From positions 682,001 through 746,000 of the forward strand of contig NZ_JAPMLQ010000002.1 of assembly GCF_026410305.1 (NCBI RefSeq): 64,000 nt of DNA, in the 5' to 3' direction. Origin of the DNA: Sulfitobacter sp. F26204. Lineage in GTDB: Bacteria > Pseudomonadota > Alphaproteobacteria > Rhodobacterales > Rhodobacteraceae. A model generated the notes under the pieces. It did no database searches. It saw only the letters and a list, made by a program, of their open reading frames with translations, and was not told the DNA's origin. Position numbers and translations under genes: made by a program. Below, one piece after another: positions 39,044-48,028 of the stretch. Position 1 is the first letter of the stretch, and each line of letters begins with the position of its first letter.

Positions 39044-40390
39044 ATGCAGCCGTTTCCGATAACAGATCAAACGCCGATTACCTATACCGGCACCTTGCCC
39101 GACAGGGCAGAGGTGGTGGTGATAGGGGGCGGAATCATCGGCGTTTGTACCGCGCTCTATCTGGCGCGAGCGGGACAAAGCGTGGTTCTGCTGGAGAAGG
39201 GGCGGATCGCGGGCGAACAATCCTCGCGCAACTGGGGTTGGATCCGGCAGCAGGGGCGTGACCCGGACGAATTGCCGATCATGGTCGAATCGGTGCGGCG
39301 ATGGCAGGAACTGGCGGCTGACAGCACAATTGATTTCGGTCTGCGACAAGGTGGCGTGACCTACTTTGCGCGTAGCGCCCGGAAACTGGCGGCTTTCGAG
39401 GCCTGGTTGCCGCATGCGCGTGCAAATGGTGTTGAAAGCCGCATACTGTCCCCGGCGGAGACCCATGCGATGTTCCCCGGAGTCGGCGGGCCGGTGGCGG
39501 GGGCGCTGGTCAGTCCGACCGATATGCGCGCCGAGCCCTGGGTGGCGGTGCCAGCACTGGCCGCGCTCGCGAGGCGGGCGGGTGTGCAATTGGTGGAAAA
39601 CTGCGCGGTGCGGATGCTGGACATACAGGCCGGACGAATCGCAGGGGTCGTTACCGAAAGCGGCGTGGTGAAAACCTCCAGTGTCGTATTGGCGGGAGGG
39701 GCCTGGTCGGCATTGTTCCTGCGTAATCACGGGGTCGACATACCCCAACTGTCGGTACGTGAAAGTGTTGCCGCGACACATCCGCTTCCCCAAGTGTACG
39801 GCGGTGCGGCAACGGATCAGCGCGTGGCGTTTCGCCGGCGTCTGGACGGTGGCTATACCCTTGCTCCCAAAGGCATCGCGGAATTGTTCATCGGGCCGGA
39901 TGCCTTTCGCGCCTTCCGGCACTACCTGCCGCAACTCATGAAGGAGCCTTTGGGGCAAAGCTATTTTCCGGCGGCACCGGGCGGGTTTCCCGATGCCTGG
40001 GGCACAGTGCGCCAATGGGCGGGGGACGAGCAGACACCTTTTGAACGCATGCGTATCCTCAATCCTGCACCGAACAAACGTCATGTGGGGCGGCTGGCAC
40101 GGGATTTTGCCGCTTTATATCCGGCACTGCCCGAGATACGATTGAAAGCCGCCTGGGGCGGGATGATCGACACGATGCCTGATCTGGTCCCCATCGTGGA
40201 CCATTGTGCCGGAATTCCGGGGTTGGTGATTGGTACGGGCATGTCGGGCCATGGATTTGGCATCGGCCCTGGCATGGGGCGGGTTTTGGCCGCACTGGTC
40301 ACGGGGGATCAGGTGGGGCATGATCTGAACAGATTCAGAGCAAAGCGATTCACCGACGGTTCCAGCATCCGTTTGGGGTTATCCATCTGA
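39044..40390 (+). CDS. FAD-dependent amino-acid oxidoreductase (DadA/GlyOx-like)
   Basis: A 448-residue flavoenzyme. The N-terminal Rossmann motif VVVIGGGIIGVCTALYLAR binds FAD, followed by EQSSRNWGWIRQQGRD, a segment shared with D-amino-acid dehydrogenase and related opine or N-methyl-amino-acid oxidases. The C-terminal GTGMSGHGFGIGPGMG closes the FAD site. It lies 11 bp after argE. Likely oxidises an amine or amino acid freed by the neighbouring amidohydrolases; the exact substrate is not readable. Confidence 0.85.
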   Translation: MQPFPITDQTPITYTGTLPDRAEVVVIGGGIIGVCTALYLARAGQSVVLLEKGRIAGEQSSRNWGWIRQQGRDPDELPIMVESVRRWQELAADSTIDFGLRQGGVTYFARSARKLAAFEAWLPHARANGVESRILSPAETHAMFPGVGGPVAGALVSPTDMRAEPWVAVPALAALARRAGVQLVENCAVRMLDIQAGRIAGVVTESGVVKTSSVVLAGGAWSALFLRNHGVDIPQLSVRESVAATHPLPQVYGGAATDQRVAFRRRLDGGYTLAPKGIAELFIGPDAFRAFRHYLPQLMKEPLGQSYFPAAPGGFPDAWGTVRQWAGDEQTPFERMRILNPAPNKRHVGRLARDFAALYPALPEIRLKAAWGGMIDTMPDLVPIVDHCAGIPGLVIGTGMSGHGFGIGPGMGRVLAALVTGDQVGHDLNRFRAKRFTDGSSIRLGLSI

Positions 40391-40415
40391 GCCACCGTTT
40401 TCAAAGGAACATCCC

Positions 40416-41585
40416 ATGCCAATCAAGAACCGCTTTGCCGAGACCCACGCCGAAATTACCGCCTGGCGGCGTCATCTGCATCAATATCCTGAATTGCAGT
40501 TTGACGTCCACGAGACCGCCAAGTTCGTTGAAGAACGGTTACGTGAATTTGGTATTACGGACATTACCACGGGCATCGGTCAAACCGGCGTGGTGGCCGT
40601 GATCGAGGGGCGCAACAACAGTTCGGGGCGTACGGTCGGGCTGCGGGCGGATATGGATGCCTTGCCGATCACCGAAGCGACGGGGCTAGACTATGCCAGC
40701 AAGGTTCCGGGCAAGATGCATGCATGCGGGCATGACGGGCATACGGCGATGCTGCTGGGGGCGGCGCAATATCTGGCGGAAACGCGCAATTTCGACGGAC
40801 GCTGCGTGTTGATTTTTCAGCCCGCCGAAGAAGGCGGCGGCGGCGGCAACGAGATGGTCAAGGACGGGTTGATGGAGCGTTGGGGCATCGACGAAGTCTA
40901 TGGCATGCACAATATGCCGCATTATCCGGTGGGGCAGTTCGCGATCAGAAAAGGTGCCCTACTGGCGGCTGCCGATCAGTTCGATATTGTCATCGAAGGT
41001 CAGGGGGGGCATGCCGCTGCCCCGCATGAGGCGGTGGACAGCAATCTGGCGGCGGCCCATGTGCTGATTGCCCTTCAAAACATCGCCTCGCGCAATGTGG
41101 ACCCGGTGAAACAGGTGGTTGTGTCGGTCTGCACGCTGCGCTCGGATACGGACAGCCATAACGTGCTGCCGCAGACCGTGCGTCTGCGCGGAACGGTACG
41201 CACCCTGGACGAGGATGTGCGTGATCTGGCCGAGGCACGACTGCGCGACATCGCCACACATACCGCAGCGGCCCATCAGTGCCGGGCCGAGGTCGATTAT
41301 GAGCGCGGCTATCCTGTGACGGTGAACCATGATGCCGAAACCGATTTTGCAGCGGACATTGCTGAAAAAATCACGCCCGGGGTCTGGCGCGACACGCCGC
41401 CGATCATGGCGGGCGAGGATTTCTCCTATATGCTGAATGAACGTCCCGGTGCCTATATGATGATCGGTAACGGTGAAGAGGGTGCCACGGTGCACCACCC
41501 GAAGTATGACTTCAACGACGAGGCGATTCCCGCAGGCTGTTCGTGGTATGCGGAGGTAGTGGAGACCCGATTGAAGGCAGGTTGA
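40416..41585 (+). CDS. M20 amidohydrolase (hippurate/N-acyl amino acid hydrolase-like), copy 1
   Basis: A 389-residue di-metal amidohydrolase of the HipO/IAA-amino-acid hydrolase type. Motifs: RHLHQYPELQFDVHET, LRADMDALPI, the metal-site HACGHDGHTAMLLGAA, PAEEGGGGGNEM and MAGEDFSYML. These enzymes cleave amide bonds between an acyl group and an amino acid. It lies 25 bp after the FAD oxidoreductase. A second paralogue of 388 residues starts 436 bp downstream; the central 140 bp differ at only about one base in eight by eye. Confidence 0.92.
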   Translation: MPIKNRFAETHAEITAWRRHLHQYPELQFDVHETAKFVEERLREFGITDITTGIGQTGVVAVIEGRNNSSGRTVGLRADMDALPITEATGLDYASKVPGKMHACGHDGHTAMLLGAAQYLAETRNFDGRCVLIFQPAEEGGGGGNEMVKDGLMERWGIDEVYGMHNMPHYPVGQFAIRKGALLAAADQFDIVIEGQGGHAAAPHEAVDSNLAAAHVLIALQNIASRNVDPVKQVVVSVCTLRSDTDSHNVLPQTVRLRGTVRTLDEDVRDLAEARLRDIATHTAAAHQCRAEVDYERGYPVTVNHDAETDFAADIAEKITPGVWRDTPPIMAGEDFSYMLNERPGAYMMIGNGEEGATVHHPKYDFNDEAIPAGCSWYAEVVETRLKAG

Positions 41586-42021
41586 ACGCCACGGGACTGC
41601 TTTGAAGGCAAGACCAGCGCGCAAGCGGGCAGCGAATCCGCCGGATTATTCCGGTGTGGCGCGATACCCATTGTCAGGACTGGCGCACCTTGCAGGCCGC
41701 GGGGGGATAAATGCGCGTGTAAAAAGAGATGGGATACTTGTCTGGGCTGGCGATATGAGCGCCAGTTGCGCGGCGCAGGTAGCTTGACCCTGTCAAAGGT
41801 ATCAAAATATGCGCTGTCTGCCCGGAAGCGGCTTTAACTTTCTGAAAATACCTGTAAATTCCGCGTCGGGTGACGCTGGGGAAACCGCCCCTGTACTGGG
41901 CGTGGCGGCAAGATCCGCGCCCGCTGCCGAGGGGAGAACCTTGCCGATAACAGCACCTTTCCTCTTGCCTGCGGAAACCCTAAGTTGACGAAAATACACT
42001 CCATTTCAAAGGACCCTCGCA
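41586..42021 (+). other. 436-bp intergenic region with structured leader
   Basis: Between the paralogous amidohydrolases. The first 230 bp show nothing I recognise. From 41863 hairpins follow in series: GCGTC-N4-GACGC (41863-41876), GGGG-AAACCG-CCCC (41878-41891) and GGGCGTGG-N9-CCGCGCCC (41898-41922, one G-T pair). Then GAGGGGAGAACCTTGCCG leads to the gene at 42022. No known riboswitch class was recognised (cobalamin, glycine, SAM, guanidine and TPP cores are absent by eye). Confidence 0.45.
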
Positions 42022-43188
42022 ATGCCGATCAAGAACCGTTTCGCTGAACTGCATGATGACATCACCGCCTGGCGCCGTGATTTGCATGAACATCCTGAAA
42101 TCCTGTTTGAAACCCACCGGACCTCTGCGACCGTGGCGGAAAAATTGCGCAGCTTTGGGTGCGACGAGGTTGTTGAGGGCATCGGGCGTACCGGCGTTGT
42201 CGGTGTAATCAAGGGCAAGCAGGACACCAGCGGCAAGGTCATCGGCCTGCGTGCGGATATGGACGCGCTGCCGATCCATGAGCAGACGGGTCTGGAATAT
42301 GCCTCTAAAACCCCGAATGCGATGCATGCCTGCGGGCATGACGGGCACACGGCGATGCTGTTGGGGGCGGCACAATATCTGGCGGAAACGCGCAATTTTG
42401 ACGGCACTTGCGTAGTGATCTTTCAGCCTGCCGAAGAAGGCGGCGGCGGCGGGCGCGAGATGTGCAAGGATGGCATGATGGAGCGGTGGGGCATTCAGGA
42501 AGTTTATGGCATGCACAACTGGCCGGGCATGCCAACGGGGTCTTTCGGCATTCGGACCGGGCCTTTCTTTGCTGCGACCGACCTGTTGGAGATTGAGATC
42601 GAGGGGCTGGGCGGTCATGCTGCCAAACCACAGGAAACCATCGATACGATGGTTGTGACGGCCCATATCATCACCGCATTGCAAAGCATCGTCAGCCGAA
42701 ATGCCGACCCGATTGGCAATATCGTGGTGTCCATCACCTCGATTGAGAGTTCGTCAAAGGCTTTCAACGTGATCCCGCAGCGTGTGAACCTGATGGGTAC
42801 CGTGCGCACCATGTCGAATGATCTGCGCGATCTGGCAGAAAAGCGGGTCGTGGAAATCTGCGAAGGTATTGCAGCGACCTTTGGCGCGGTAGCGCGAGTC
42901 GATTACCGCCGCAACTATCCGGTTATGGTGAACCACGACGAACAGACCGAATTTGCCGCCGATGTGGCACGCCAGATTTCTGGCCAATGTGATGAAGCAC
43001 CTCTGGTCATGGGCGGCGAGGACTTTGCCTTTATGCTTGAGGAGCGGCCCGGTGCCTATATTCTCGTCGGCAACGGCACGGAAGGCGCGGCGGTGCATCA
43101 TCCGCTCTATAACTTCAATGACGAAGCGATCCCGGTCGGCTGTTCCTGGTGGGCTGGAATCATCGAACAGCGGATGCCTGCTGCTTGA
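42022..43188 (+). CDS. M20 amidohydrolase, copy 2
   Basis: A 388-residue paralogue of the upstream gene with the same motifs (RRDLHEHPEILFETHRT, LRADMDALPIHEQTG, HACGHDGHTAMLLG, PAEEGGGGGREM, MGGEDFAFMLEE). The first 16 bases before both start codons and MPIKNRFAE at both N-termini match, so the duplication included the ribosome site. It follows the hairpin-rich leader, so it may be expressed separately from copy 1. Likely hydrolyses a related N-acyl amino acid. Confidence 0.92.
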   Translation: MPIKNRFAELHDDITAWRRDLHEHPEILFETHRTSATVAEKLRSFGCDEVVEGIGRTGVVGVIKGKQDTSGKVIGLRADMDALPIHEQTGLEYASKTPNAMHACGHDGHTAMLLGAAQYLAETRNFDGTCVVIFQPAEEGGGGGREMCKDGMMERWGIQEVYGMHNWPGMPTGSFGIRTGPFFAATDLLEIEIEGLGGHAAKPQETIDTMVVTAHIITALQSIVSRNADPIGNIVVSITSIESSSKAFNVIPQRVNLMGTVRTMSNDLRDLAEKRVVEICEGIAATFGAVARVDYRRNYPVMVNHDEQTEFAADVARQISGQCDEAPLVMGGEDFAFMLEERPGAYILVGNGTEGAAVHHPLYNFNDEAIPVGCSWWAGIIEQRMPAA

Positions 43189-43190
43189 GA

Positions 43191-44246
43191 TTAGGCTGAC
43201 AGCAGGCGGCGGTAGAGCGCAACAAGTTCTGCCGCCTCGCGCTCGATTGAGAAATTCCTGGTGATGTGCGGGCGGCTGTTTGCGGCCCAGTTACTCAACG
43301 TTGCATGACTGTCGAGCGCGGTCTGGGTCGCTTTGGTGAGTGCGGGAATGTCGTCGGGGTCGACCAGGGCACCTGTCAGGCCATCAACCACCAGCGCGTC
43401 GAATGCACCGACCCGCGTGGCGATCACCGGGACACCACAGGCCATGGCCTCGATCGGGGTCAGGCCAAAGCCCTCCCAGCGTTGCGGCGCGATATAGAGG
43501 TCAAGCACGGGATACCAATCGGGCATCTGTTCAACCGGAACTTCGGGCAGGAACAAGAGCTGTTCTGTCAGGCCTTCGGCGGCGACGCGATCTTTGAGAC
43601 CTTGTTCAAAGGCACGGTATTTGTCCGTTGCGCGCCCCATAACCAGCGCATAGGCGTCGGGGTGAGCGTGCAATACGGGGATCATGGCCTCGACAAAGGC
43701 ATCGGTGCCTTTTTGTGCGCGAATGCGGCCATAACAGCCAATCAGCACACCGTCCGGCAGGCCGAGCCTTGCGCGCAGAGCGGCGCGGTCCTCGGGCGGG
43801 GCGTAGTCGTCCAGATCGATGCCGTGCATGATCACCTGCGCGGGGTTTTCGAGATAGGCATCGGTGCGTTTTGAGGTTGCGACAACTGCATCCATTTGAC
43901 GGATCAGCCATCGGGTGAGGCCGGTCTGTTTGCGTTGCGACGCAGAGGTGAAGACCAGCTTGAGCCTTTTGCCCAGCAGATATTTCAACGCCAGCCCGCC
44001 GATCATTTCCACATTGCGCCGTGCATGCCAGATACGCGGGCCATCGGGGCCGCAGCGCGGCATGGTGATCAGCGCGGACAGCGGGATTTGTGGCACATGG
44101 GACGGGATCACGGGACCGGTCGCGGCGATGTTGATGTCGCGGGCCTGCACGGGGACAAGGCGCATCACGGTAGCGGTGACACCGGAGAGGCGTTTCTTGA
44201 AATTCGGCGCGATGACCTGAAGTTTGCGGATGTCGGTTTTGGTCAT
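43191..44246 (-). CDS. Family-4 glycosyltransferase (LPS core type)
   Basis: A 351-residue GT-B glycosyltransferase. The N-terminal domain lacks a signal; the C-terminal domain carries GRIRAQKGTDAFVEAM, PQRWEGFGLTPIEAMACG with the EX7E nucleotide-sugar motif, and GVPVIATRVGA. Position after waaA with a 4-bp overlap suggests lipopolysaccharide core assembly at the inner membrane face, as for LpsB-type mannosyltransferases, but donor and acceptor are unknown. Confidence 0.85.
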   Translation of the reverse strand: MTKTDIRKLQVIAPNFKKRLSGVTATVMRLVPVQARDINIAATGPVIPSHVPQIPLSALITMPRCGPDGPRIWHARRNVEMIGGLALKYLLGKRLKLVFTSASQRKQTGLTRWLIRQMDAVVATSKRTDAYLENPAQVIMHGIDLDDYAPPEDRAALRARLGLPDGVLIGCYGRIRAQKGTDAFVEAMIPVLHAHPDAYALVMGRATDKYRAFEQGLKDRVAAEGLTEQLLFLPEVPVEQMPDWYPVLDLYIAPQRWEGFGLTPIEAMACGVPVIATRVGAFDALVVDGLTGALVDPDDIPALTKATQTALDSHATLSNWAANSRPHITRNFSIEREAAELVALYRRLLSA

Positions 44247-45526
44247 GGAGTCAGCTCCAGCGCAGTAATCAGGCGGGTGGCGATGGTATCGAGCCGGTCG
44301 GTTTGGCCAGAGACAAAGGCCTGCGCCGCTGTACAGGCCTTGGTACGGTCGAATTCGTCCGTCAACAGGTGGTCGACGCGCGCAGCAAGGTCGGTGCCAT
44401 CGGCGATCAGGAATGCGGCACCTGCTGCCTCCAGTGCGCTATAGGTTTCTGCAAAGGCAGCCACATGAGCACCAGAGAGGACGCAAGCCCCTGATTGCGC
44501 CACTTCAAAAGGGTTATGTCCGCCAATCGGCTTGAGGGATCCACCCAGGAACACAATATCACCCAGCGCATACCATATGCCCAATTCGCCCATAGTATCG
44601 GCAAGAAACACCTGTTCGCCGGGCATGTCGCCGCGCGTGCGGCGGGTGAAGCTCAGCCCCGCTGCGGCGATCTTGTCACGTACCTCGGTGCCACGTTCGG
44701 GATGGCGGGGGGCAAGGATCAGGCAGAGATCCGGATGCGATTTCAACAGGGCCTTGTGGGCGGCCAGGACGGTCTCTTCTTCCCCTGCGTGGGTTGAAGA
44801 GGCAATCCAGACCGGGCGCTGGCCGAGGGCGGTGCGGGCCATGGCCAGAGTTTCAAGGTCAACAGGCAGCGGGCCTGCCATGGATTTGAGGTTGATACCA
44901 GGTTCGACACGTTCGGCTGGAGCGTGCATGTCGCGCATTCCCTGCGCCATTTTGTCGTTCTGGGTCAGGATCAGTGAAAACAGATCAAACAGAAACCGTG
45001 CCAGTTCGGGCCGCTTGCGCCAACGTGCCATGGATCTTTCGGACAAACGCGCATTGACCAGAGCAAGTTTCGCGCCCCGAGCATGGGTGCGGCGCAGCAT
45101 TTGCGGCCATAGTTCACTTTCAACAAATACTGCTGCGTCTGGTTTCCAATGGCGCAGAAAACGACGGACAGGGCCAGGCGCATCCAGGGGCGCAAATTGA
45201 TGTAGGGTGCGCGGAGGCAGGCGGCCAGCCAGCAGGGTGGCGGAGGTGGCAGTGCCCGAGGTGATGACAAATTGTGCCTGTGGCAGGGCGACGCCGATGC
45301 GATGGATCAGGGCCAGTACCGACAGGCTTTCCCCGACCGATGCGCCGTGAAACCAGATCAAGGGGACGTCCGTGGCGCGTGGTTGTGTGGCATGGCCCAG
45401 TTTTTCGCGGGCACGCAGGCGGCTGACGCCGGCCTGACGCAGTTTCCTGACTTCGGATCGGGCGAAGAACGGCAGCAGAACCATGCTGGCAGCAACCCAA
45501 GCGCGATAGAGAATGGGCGTGGTCAT
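44243..45526 (-). CDS. waaA: 3-deoxy-D-manno-octulosonic acid transferase
   Basis: A 427-residue GT30 enzyme that adds Kdo to the lipid A precursor. An N-terminal membrane-anchoring segment (VAASMVLLPFF) precedes WFHGASVGES, the FVESELWPQML catalytic Glu segment, and the C-terminal APRHPERG and FLGGSLKPIGGHNPFE motifs. These are characteristic of KdtA. It lies 8 bp after moaA and overlaps the glycosyltransferase gene by 4 bp. Confidence 0.94.
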   Translation of the reverse strand: MTTPILYRAWVAASMVLLPFFARSEVRKLRQAGVSRLRAREKLGHATQPRATDVPLIWFHGASVGESLSVLALIHRIGVALPQAQFVITSGTATSATLLAGRLPPRTLHQFAPLDAPGPVRRFLRHWKPDAAVFVESELWPQMLRRTHARGAKLALVNARLSERSMARWRKRPELARFLFDLFSLILTQNDKMAQGMRDMHAPAERVEPGINLKSMAGPLPVDLETLAMARTALGQRPVWIASSTHAGEEETVLAAHKALLKSHPDLCLILAPRHPERGTEVRDKIAAAGLSFTRRTRGDMPGEQVFLADTMGELGIWYALGDIVFLGGSLKPIGGHNPFEVAQSGACVLSGAHVAAFAETYSALEAAGAAFLIADGTDLAARVDHLLTDEFDRTKACTAAQAFVSGQTDRLDTIATRLITALELTP

Positions 45527-45534
45527 GGACGTGA

Positions 45535-46542
45535 TCAGCCGCCGGTGTGGCTCATGTGGCGGGGCATCTGTCCGTCAGGTTTCTGGCGCGAATAGTCGAA
45601 ATCATGGCCTTTTGGTTTGAGGGTGATCGCAGCGCGGATTGCATCCTTGAGCGGGGCATCGCTGTCGGTGTGATTGCGCAGGGGCGCGCGCAGGTCGGCC
45701 ATGTCTTCCTGACCCAGACAGAGATAAAGTTCGCCTGTACAGGTCAGCCGGACGCGGTTGCAGCTTTCGCAGAAGTTATGTGATAGAGGTGTGATGAAGC
45801 CGATCTTTTGACCGGTTTCTTCGAGACGAACATAGCGTGCCGGTCCGCCGGTGCGCTCTGCGAGATCGGTGACGGTATAGTGATCAGCATAGGCGCTGCG
45901 CACGTCCTTGAGCGACCAATACTGGCCCAACCGATCCTCGTTGCCGAGGTCGCCCATTGGCATGACCTCGATCCAGGTAAGATCCATCCCCCTTTCAGCG
46001 CACCAGGCGGTAAGCGTGGGCAGTTCGTCTTCGTTAAAACCTTTCAGCGCGACAGCGTTGATCTTGACCTTTAGCCCGGCCTTTTGCGCAGCGTCGATAC
46101 CACGCATCACCTGTGGCAGACGGCCCCAGCGGGTGATCTGGGCAAACTTTGCCTCGTCAATCGTATCGAGTGATATGTTCACGCGGCGTACACCGGCGGC
46201 ATATAGCTGATCTGCGAAACGTTCCAACTGGCTGCCGTTGGTGGTCAGGGTCAATTCTTTCAGCGCGCCGCTGTCGAGGTGACGCGAGATGCTGTTGAAA
46301 AACGTCATGATCTCTCGGCGCACAAGAGGTTCGCCCCCCGTGATACGCAGTTTTTCCACCCCCAGATCGACAAATGCCGAACACAGCCGGTCCAGCTCTT
46401 CAAGCGTGAGCAGTTCCTTTTTGGGCAGGAAGGTCATGTTTTCGGACATGCAGTAAACGCACCGGAAATCACAGCGGTCAGTGACCGAAACGCGCAGGTA
46501 GGTGATGGCGCGGGCGAAGGGATCTATCAGGGGTGCATTCAT
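45535..46542 (-). CDS. moaA: GTP 3',8-cyclase (molybdenum cofactor)
   Basis: A 335-residue radical-SAM enzyme that converts GTP to 3',8-cyclo-GTP, the first step of molybdopterin synthesis with MoaC. The N-terminal [4Fe-4S] motif is CDFRCVYC, followed by [11 protein letters not shown]. The C-terminal cluster motif is [21 protein letters not shown] in two parts, and the chain ends in the required Gly-Gly. The ATG at 46542 gives a typical start ([19 protein letters not shown]); a further in-frame ATG at 46629 is unlikely. It heads the moaA-waaA-glycosyltransferase chain. Confidence 0.95.
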   Translation of the reverse strand: MNAPLIDPFARAITYLRVSVTDRCDFRCVYCMSENMTFLPKKELLTLEELDRLCSAFVDLGVEKLRITGGEPLVRREIMTFFNSISRHLDSGALKELTLTTNGSQLERFADQLYAAGVRRVNISLDTIDEAKFAQITRWGRLPQVMRGIDAAQKAGLKVKINAVALKGFNEDELPTLTAWCAERGMDLTWIEVMPMGDLGNEDRLGQYWSLKDVRSAYADHYTVTDLAERTGGPARYVRLEETGQKIGFITPLSHNFCESCNRVRLTCTGELYLCLGQEDMADLRAPLRNHTDSDAPLKDAIRAAITLKPKGHDFDYSRQKPDGQMPRHMSHTGG

Positions 46543-46650
46543 GGGATGGATGGTAAAGGTCGGCCGATGGCGGGGCAAGCGACATTTGGGTGATTGATGC
46601 GTCAAGCCACCCAAGCTAGGGTCAGGCATTGGAAATGTGAGGATTGAAAC

Positions 46651-46779
46651 ATGAAGAAATTTATGATTGTCAGCGTGGTTGCGGCGCTACTGGCAGGGTG
46701 CACCCCTCCGGAGGTGGCGGCGCCCGAGGTTGAAGAGGAACCGCCGATCGTTCCTTTGAGCATCAAGTTGCCGAGCTAA
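46651..46779 (+). CDS. Tiny lipoprotein, 42 residues
   Basis: [17 protein letters not shown] ends in a lipobox (LAGC), followed by a Pro/Glu-rich tail ([13 protein letters not shown]) and a hydrophobic end. AGGA precedes the ATG. The mature part is only about 26 residues. It is divergent from moaA by 108 bp and precedes a second lipoprotein gene. Resembles an outer-membrane lipoprotein entry peptide; function unknown. Confidence 0.65.
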   Translation: MKKFMIVSVVAALLAGCTPPEVAAPEVEEEPPIVPLSIKLPS

Positions 46780-46832
46780 GGACCATTAGCGTTTGCGCCC
46801 TTGGCTGGTATGTCACAAGAGGTAGGCAGGCT

Positions 46833-47348
46833 ATGAAACAAATTGTGGTGTCAGGCGTTCTTTTGGCGCTATTGTCCAGTTGTTCGGGGATCAGCGGGTT
46901 TTTCCCGAAGAAACCGGCGGTTGAAAGTGTGCCGGCTGAACCGGTTTTACCGGCCGTCAATGAGGTTGAGAGCGCTGTGCTTTCGCCTGAAACCGCAGCA
47001 CCGCCGCCACCACCAGCGGCGCGCACCGTGGAGACTCTTGATACCACCACTCCGGCCCAGCGTGCCGCAGCCGTGGCCCCAGCCAAAGCGCCAAACAAGG
47101 CGCTGGGCAAGACCATCGTGACCCTGGGCAGTCCGACAGAGCCGGGCCTGTGGATCAAGACACCTTTGACGAAGGTTGAGGCACAGGGCCGTGTCACCAA
47201 TCTGGCAAACGGCAAGTCTTCTGTTGTGACGATGATCCCGCTTGAAGGGCCGGCCACCGCGGGAAGCCGGATGTCGCTGGCCGCCTTGCGGTTGATCGAA
47301 GCATCCTTGGCCGATTTGACAGAAGTATCAGTTGCATTGGAAAACTAA
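46833..47348 (+). CDS. Putative lipoprotein, unknown
   Basis: A 171-residue protein with a lipobox-type signal (LLALLSSCSG, Cys about 17), a proline-rich linker (PPPPPAAR and others) to about residue 85, then a conserved domain of about 80 residues (GKTIVTLGSPTEPGLWIKTPL...). I do not know its function. It lies 53 bp after the tiny lipoprotein gene and overlaps the convergent alkD by 4 bp. Confidence 0.75.
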   Translation: MKQIVVSGVLLALLSSCSGISGFFPKKPAVESVPAEPVLPAVNEVESAVLSPETAAPPPPPAARTVETLDTTTPAQRAAAVAPAKAPNKALGKTIVTLGSPTEPGLWIKTPLTKVEAQGRVTNLANGKSSVVTMIPLEGPATAGSRMSLAALRLIEASLADLTEVSVALEN

Positions 47349-48028
47349 GCCTTGTTGAGGCCTCGCAGGGCTTCTTTTACTGCAAAGGGTTTCATCTTTT
47401 CACCATGGGCCTGAATAAAGCCTCTGGTGCGGGCGGCATCATGTTTGGACAATTCGCGCAGCCACCACCCGATGGCCTTTTGTATGAACCACTGATGGTC
47501 GGTCGTGAGGCGTGCAGCCCAACCAAGGATACGGTCGCGGGCTTCAAGTTCGGCTGGCTTCGGGGTGTTCTGTTTTGTCCAGGGCAGGGTGCTGACAAAG
47601 GCAGCGCGCCGCGTCCACATGTGATCCGAGGTGATCCAGGCTTCGACCGTGTCAAGCCGCGAAGGATCCATGACAAGACGTTTCTGGCCGGCCATGCACG
47701 CATGATCGGCGATGGCCCAACTGTCAAAATCCTGCGTCCAGGAGGCGATCAGAGCCCAGGCAGCGCCATCGTCGGGGCGGATGCGGGCCTGCGTCAACAG
47801 CTTGGCTGCCGCGACGCGCGCCTCGAAAATGTCGGTTTGCCAAAGGGCATCGGCGAGGGCGACGCGTTTGGGGGTTTCCAGTTCCTTGCGCCATGCCTTG
47901 GTCAGCGCATCAATCTGCGGGTTTGCGAGACCCAGGTAAACCCGATCCGCCTTGTGATACTTGCGCATATCAAGGGCTTTGGCCGGGTTGGTGAGCGCAC
48001 TCAACTGGTCAAGATAGGGTTCATGCAT
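47345..48028 (-). CDS. DNA alkylation repair protein (AlkD-like)
   Basis: A 227-residue all-helical HEAT-like protein of the AlkD/DUF4931-type DNA glycosylase family that removes alkylated bases. Seen features: SWAIADHACMAGQKRL, WITSDHMWTRRAAFVSTL, WFIQKAIGWWLRELSKHD and an aromatic/acidic pattern of the repeats. The start MHEPYLDQ at 48028 overlaps the upstream PNPOx-like stop by 8 bp, so translation is coupled. An in-frame upstream ATG at 48115 is implausible. Confidence 0.85.
   Translation of the reverse strand: MHEPYLDQLSALTNPAKALDMRKYHKADRVYLGLANPQIDALTKAWRKELETPKRVALADALWQTDIFEARVAAAKLLTQARIRPDDGAAWALIASWTQDFDSWAIADHACMAGQKRLVMDPSRLDTVEAWITSDHMWTRRAAFVSTLPWTKQNTPKPAELEARDRILGWAARLTTDHQWFIQKAIGWWLRELSKHDAARTRGFIQAHGEKMKPFAVKEALRGLNKA

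Noticed and set aside
41600..41990. Cobalamin, glycine, guanidine or SAM riboswitch ahead of the second amidohydrolase
   Set aside because: Searched by eye for the conserved cores of these classes and did not find them; reported instead as an unknown structured leader.
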